From contig JBOZIK010000001.1 in the NCBI GenBank assembly GCA_051453625.1, positions 117,840,597-117,904,596 on the forward strand: DNA of 64,000 nt, given 5' to 3'. Positions 58,854 to 64,000 of the stretch are shown here, one piece after another (position 1 is the first letter of the stretch; the number at the start of each line of letters is the position of its first letter). Position numbers and translations under genes: made by a program. The notes beneath the pieces were generated by a model that saw only the letters and a list, made by a program, of their open reading frames with translations, was not told where the DNA came from and searched no databases. The DNA comes from Welwitschia mirabilis. Taxonomy: Eukaryota; Gnetophyta; Gnetopsida; Welwitschiales.

Positions 58854-59479
58854 TGCAAAACTACTCAAAATACCTTATTCAATACATGTAAGTTGGTAGT
58901 GCAACATAGTCCCTTGCTTAGCCTTGTCAGTTCTTGATAAAACTAGGTGGTAAAATGTGATTGTGAATGAACTTTTTTAACAATAAAAATAAATAAATAT
59001 TAAAAAATTATCTCAAAAAAATTTTCAGAAATCTCAGAGATATAAATTGAATTGTAAAAAATCAGAAAACTAAATGTTTTAACTAATTGAGTTAATAGCC
59101 ATACTGTCATTCAAGTTATTAGCTAGACGATAAGGAGGATGACAGGCTCAAAAATTATTCTTGAAAAATATAAACCTGTAATATAAATTTTTAGATAGAT
59201 AATTAATAAATATTCTAATAGTTAAAAACCCTCCACTGAAATGTATAGTAAGTAAACAAAAAGATCACAGCAAAATATAATTAATCCTTATCATGAAATG
59301 TGAAACAAAAGATAAGCATGAGTAATCAAGTAAAATTACACCATGCTAAACTTAAAATGAGATGAATATATATAATCAAGAGTTTTAGCACAAAAATGTA
59401 TAGAAGGGAAGATACAAAATATGATAAAAATTACCTCCCTTGATGTCGTATAATAAACTCTATGTGTGCTGCAGGCTGA

Positions 59480-59579
59480 NNNNNNNNNNNNNNNNNNNNN
59501 NNNNNNNNNNNNNNNNNNNNNNNNNNNNNNNNNNNNNNNNNNNNNNNNNNNNNNNNNNNNNNNNNNNNNNNNNNNNNNN
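59480..59579. other. Assembly gap (100 N) with overlapping flanks
   Basis: 59,426-59,479 and 59,580-59,633 are identical but for one base, so true gap size is probably negative. Confidence 1.
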
Positions 59580-59619
59580 AAAAATTACCTCCCTTGATGT
59601 CGTATAATAAACTTTATGT

Positions 59620-60840
59620 GTGCTGCAGGCTGAGGTGTAGGGGAAGAAGATGGAGGATGCTTAGGTTCTACAGGGAAGTGAAGATCTAGTGATGTAGAGA
59701 TAGATCTAATTATCTCATCTCCCTATACTCAAACAACCTCTAGAAGGTCTACTATAACACTCTACTCAATAGATACGATGCGTGGTCCTATGTTGACTAT
59801 CTGCTTCTTAGAGTGCTAAACTCTCCTCTCAACTATCTGGATCCTCTACTCTAATGTCTGGATCCTTTGGTCTATTGTCTAGATAGCTTAATTAACAAAA
59901 CCCTTGATAGTCTTACTGGTCTTTATTAGGAAGGTCGAGATCTTCTCTAAAGTAACTCCAATCATAAGTTTCTATACCTGAGGTTTCTCTACTTTTTCTA
60001 GTATCTGCATGCTCATGTCCTAAATATAGTGAGCTAAAGTTTCAATATGCAAAAGTTGCTACTCACTCATAGACTTTAGTATCCCAAATAATTGAAATAA
60101 AACTAAGAGGAGGTATGAATACCCCAAAGTTTATAACTGTCATGCGTTAATCATCGACTTGAGTCTTCTCTATATGAATGTTAGTAAATCCATTTGCTCT
60201 TCTTGCCTAAATGTTGCCAAAATTTGTAAATGTATGACCATCACATGGCTATCATAAAATGATGAGCTGATGTTATGGATTAGCACTTTATGTAGAACTC
60301 TGTAAGTGGGGTTCAATTAAGTCATAGGAAGTCCACGCTTATTTATTATCAAATCTGCTAGGAGGTTAAGTGCTATGCCATATGTGTGATGCTCCTATGT
60401 ACCTCCAGCAAAATGAATATGTAAACTCCCAACACCATCTAAATTTATTACTACTATAATATGGTTTGGAGTATAGCTATCTCATGATCTTGTATATAAG
60501 CTACAATCATGTCAATAATGTGATCACAAGAATATGGTTCCCTAGTCTTTGATACATAATAGATTCTATGTGCATTTAGAATCTAGTGGAGCTATAAATC
60601 TAAGAGCCTCTAATCAACCTCAGGCTCTAGTTGGCTTATAAAGTCTCTAAAGTGGTACTCGACATGGATGATAGTAGTCTAAATAGTAAGCGATCTACTG
60701 TGTCGAGGTGGGAGATGCACAAAATCCATACGTTCAATCTCTAGTGATACTAATGGGCCTAGTTCCTATTATACAGCCTCGGTATCAGTCTCAACCTATC
60801 TAGCTCCACATGTATAAGGCCTACTTAGTCAAAGATATGC
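59620..60840 (-). pseudogene. Unknown decayed ORF in duplication unit 2
   Basis: Minus strand, readable across frames: RMDFVHLPPRHSRSL near 60,700, YHFRDFISQLEPEVD, REPYSCDHIIDMIVAYIQD (60,480-60,560), then SSFYDSHVMVIHLQILATF (about 60,210-60,270), a coiled-coil-like IDQRIQTLEXRIQIVERRV (59,815-59,880) and a proline-rich end EPKHPPSSSPTPQPAAH (59,625-59,675). It lies on the same strand as, and downstream of, the gypsy integrase at 63.1-64.0 kb. Athila/Tat elements often carry an extra ORF between integrase and 3' LTR, so this may be one. Function not recognised. Confidence 0.5.
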
Positions 60841-63100
60841 AAAAATGTTATGCCAGATTAGATTAGACAAGCTAAATACGTCACATAGATACTTAACAAT
60901 GATCCTCGACATCAAATTAAAAAAATGTGAAAAAGGTGAAAATATGTTTTATCCCCTAAAGGTGTTAATACATTCCGTATTTCCTAGTTATAAGAAGAAA
61001 AATTTGAAATATGCAAAAAAAGGAAAATCAGTATTTTAAACAGACCTCATAAGGTAAAAATTCAAAGTAATGAAATAAAAAATCTAGTATAGTATAATTG
61101 TAGAATATGTTAAACTAATCAATTTTCTATAAAGGACCATTACATTTCGACCTATGATTTGTGAGAAATTGAGTGTAAAAAATAAAGACCTAGAGTTTTT
61201 TCATAAAATGCACAATTGATTATAACTTTCGAAATACATGGTGAAAATCAAATCCATAAGTTTAAAATCAAAAAGCATGAAAAATGGATCAATATACATG
61301 AAAACTATAACATCAAAAGGCTAAAAAATAGGCGAAAAAATTAAAAAAGATGAGGGAGAGAAAAATATACCTTATTTTAAGGAATTTACAAAAATTAAAC
61401 AAATCTGGAAGCGAATCTCATGGGGACAAGTTCCAAAGTAATGATAGGGATTAGGAAGCAGTTATTTCTTAAAGGAATAAACAAAAATGATGATAAAATT
61501 AAGAAAAATGAGGAAAAAGGGTTTGGACCATGGTTTTATTGTGTTATCGTCCAGTTGCATCATCCAGATGATAGCCATAAGAAGACTCTCAGAAAAATTA
61601 GACTGTCATCTGCCTGTGTCATCTGGATGATCAAGTAGATGATGGAACTTTGAAAATTTTTTCAAAAATAAATATTTTAGCCAAGAAAGCTAGGCTTAAA
61701 TATTGGCTAAAATATGATCATGAAGGTATCAAAATTTATTAAAAAGCTCAGAAAAATATGGAATGAGAAAGAATCATGAAAATTAGGATAAATTGAGAAA
61801 CTTAAAATAAATGAAAACTATGGCTAAAGAAAATATATAAACTAGGATAAACCTAATAATAAAAACTAAATGAAGGTGCTTAAGATAAAAAAGTAAATAA
61901 GCAAAAACATAAAACTTCAAAGGATATAAGGAATATCATAAAAGCTATGAAACATAAAAGATTTTCTATTGAACTTGAATGCTAAAAAGAAAATGATGTG
62001 TTAGGAATTAATAATAAGAAAACTACTAAATGATAAAGTTCTATGTAAAGATGAGAAAATGAGAAAACGATTTTGAAATAAGAAACTGAAAAACCAAAGA
62101 AAAGAAGAATGAAAATAGACACAAGGAACATGGTGAAGATTACTTACTTATCCTAAATTCTAGCCTAGCAAACCCTCATGGAATACATCATAAAACCATC
62201 TGAGTAAAAATGCATAACAAAATGTATAAACTTTATAAAGTTCCATCGAAAAGGTAGTGCTTACAATAATACCAAAAATTTAAATGCTTAAAACAATAAA
62301 TGATAAGATCAAAAGCTACTTAGAAATGAAATCACCTACTCACATTCCAAAAACACACCAGAATCCTCAAAAGTGAAATGATCATGTGAGAATACGAAGA
62401 GTATAGGAAATAAGCATGCCTTTAATAACCCTAGAAACACCACTGATCTCATAGCATCAAAGTTTATTACAACTTTTTTCATGATGAGGGGAGTGTAACC
62501 ATAGTTAGAGAAGTAAGGACTTGTGAAGCATGGTCAACTAACCCCCAAGTGGAGTTCCCATAGCTACCAATACTGCCAAAGGTTCCTTTTAGAAACATTT
62601 ATCTTAGTGTAGTAGGACATCATAGTGAACATTTATCTTAGTGTAGTAGGACATCATAGTGACTATGTATTTTTCTTTAAGAATAAATACAATAGATCAT
62701 GATCATTATTTTCATTCTTTTTTTCTTTTTTTTTAATTGAATATGTCCCACATAATTACACACTCAAAAAGACGAAGGTTAATAAGTTAGATGATAAACA
62801 AGAAAGAACACTCATAAAAAACTAAAGACCTCATACCATTGGAAAAAAACACAAGAACTCAGAAATATTCCTTCAAAGTGAAGTCCATAGATATGAGAAT
62901 GTCTTAAGATTAGGTTAATCTAATCTTATCACTATAAAATATCTAAGTACATATACTAGTCATGAAAACCTCATAGAGTAACACATAAGTCAAGTTTAAA
63001 AGATGATCAAGTGATATCATAACATCCACCAAAGGAATAAGCTAAGAAAGAATTTAAATAATGATAGGATGGAAGTCCTCCTCATTGGGAGGGACCTCTA
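60841..63100. other. Noncoding AT-rich sequence
   Basis: Contains two plus-strand frames of 64 and 72 codons (60,845-61,039 and 61,420-61,638) without recognisable motifs. An exact 34-bp tandem duplication (AACATTTATCTTAGTGTAGT...) is at 62,594-62,661. Confidence 0.5.
62594..62661. repeat. Exact 34-bp tandem duplication
   Basis: Two identical 34-base copies side by side, so recent compared with the decay around it, or an assembly slip. Confidence 0.95.
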
Positions 63101-63109
63101 AAATAAGTT

Positions 63110-64000
63110 CTTTTATCATCTTTAAGATTAAATTGAAAGATTTTTCATATAATTTCAATCTTTGTTCCTTAACTCTTAATTTTCTAAATCTCCTTAGTCT
63201 CTAAGTCAAAACTCTTAATAGAGCCATTAGAATATACTTTCTCTATAAGATAAGGAACTAACCATTTAGAGACTAACTTGTTATTCAAAAGATGTTCTCT
63301 AGTATTGTATAAAAGGATAATTTAACCACGTTCAAAATTTTTGTGAAGTAACCTTCTATCATGTTTGAATTTAGCTTGGGATTTATGGATTAATTGATGA
63401 TATATAGCATGAGTACGTTTTTTCTCAAGGTGATATAATTGGGCTAATCTATGTTTAAGATTCATATATAGGTTACAAGATTAAGTTGATGAGAAGCATG
63501 ATAAGAGTTATAACATACATCAATAGATAAAACACAAACTTTTCTATACACAAGTTCATAAGGTGAAAAACCAAGAGAATTACGCCAAGTGGTACAGCAA
63601 GCCCAAAGAACATTGTTAAGCTTAGAAGCCTAAGATTTTTTATTAACAAAGATAAGTTTTTATAATATTTTCTTAATTTCTCTATTTACATTTTCAGCTT
63701 GACCACTAGTGTGAGGATGCTAAGCATAAGCTACTCTATGTTCTATTCTAATTATCAAAAGAAGTTTCCTAAAAAGTTAATTTATAAAATTAGTTTCTTA
63801 GTCACTAATGATAATTCTAGGAAAATTAAATTATTGAAAAATATGAGTTTTAAGAAAAGTTCAAATCGTTCGAGCATCATTTAAAGAAGTAGGAATAGCT
63901 TTAATTCATTTAGTAACATAATTTATAGCCACTAAAATGTAATTTTTATTATGAGAAGATGGGTGAATAGGGCTTATAAAATTAGTTCCCTAACAATCAA
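63110..64000 (-). pseudogene. Athila/Tat-type Ty3/gypsy integrase, runs off the window
   Basis: The minus strand from 64,000 downward reads ILVAINYVTKXIKAIPT, FPRIIISDXETNFINKLF, HRVAYAXHPHTSGQAENVNR then EIKKIL and ASKLNNVLWACCTTWRNSLG with SPYELVYRKVC. This is the catalytic core to C-terminus of gypsy integrase (ATPYHPQTNGQAEVSNREIK, LDDALWAYRT.....SPY.LVYGK). Similar to, but clearly distinct from, 22,400-23,190. The rest of pol lies right of the window. The plus-strand frame 63,699-63,884 is a shadow. Confidence 0.88.

Larger units (their letters stand above)
56893..60840. repeat. Tandem duplication, two units of about 2 kb
   Basis: Unit 1 is 56,893-58,753 and unit 2 is 58,854-60,840 (minus a redundant 100-N gap). 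Both begin GTAAAACTACTCAAAATACC or GCAAAACTACTCAAAATACC, share GTGTCGAGGTGG near the far end and a proline-coding block, and keep the same order throughout. The join falls in a 100-N gap. Confidence 0.82.

Noticed and set aside
1-64000. CRISPR arrays, operons, bacterial genes, riboswitches
   Set aside because: None seen; the tandem repeats lack regular unique spacers and the coding remnants are plant LTR retrotransposons.

Overview
The window is AT-rich plant nuclear DNA made almost entirely of nested, decayed LTR retrotransposons. I found no host gene I would call with confidence. Copia elements of the SIRE/Maximus type sit beside Ty3/gypsy elements of the Athila/Tat and chromovirus (Tekay/Del-like) types, which points to a flowering plant with a repeat-rich genome. 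The species cannot be told from this sequence. CpG is very scarce outside one segment near 54-55 kb, and many stop codons look like C-to-T changes, as expected of old methylated transposons. Twelve runs of N interrupt the window; seven are exactly 100 bases, the usual placeholder for unknown size.

Layout: 1-4.1 kb, 5' end of a minus-strand gypsy element (LTR, primer site, gag start). 4,964-14,825, minus-strand Copia ('Copia-A') with two long LTRs, a 5-bp target duplication CCTCT, INT-RT-RH, a duplicated RH/tail block and no N-terminal gag. 14.8-18.4 kb, noncoding with short tandem repeats. 18.4-21.4 kb, plus-strand gypsy RT-RH-INT with polypurine tract and 3' LTR start. 22.4-27.0 kb, minus-strand Athila/Tat-type gag-RT-RH-INT. 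28,894-40,336, plus-strand array ('Copia-B') of four LTRs and three internal regions, head to tail, enclosed by one 5-bp duplication CAAGT. 42.2-51.8 kb, minus-strand chromovirus-like element with a 1.6-kb, 51-bp-period minisatellite upstream of gag. 53.1-54.2 kb, minus-strand Copia RNase H with 3' LTR. 54.1-55.4 kb, CpG-rich unrecognised segment. 55.5-56.1 kb, plus-strand Copia gag. 56.9-60.8 kb, a tandem duplication of about 2 kb, each copy with a decayed minus-strand ORF. 63.1-64.0 kb, minus-strand gypsy integrase running off the right edge.

The most unusual item is Copia-B. Each unit keeps Copia gag and the start of protease but has no integrase, reverse transcriptase or RNase H. In their place is a segment rich in GGTCGACC-like motifs and a 344-codon reading frame of unknown function with an acidic tail. 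Copia-A has the same LTR ends (TGTTAG...CCTATCA, decayed), the same polypurine tract and the same protease start, and it carries pol, so it looks like a relative of the autonomous partner that mobilised Copia-B. Both insertions show signs of being head-to-tail multimers inside a single target duplication.
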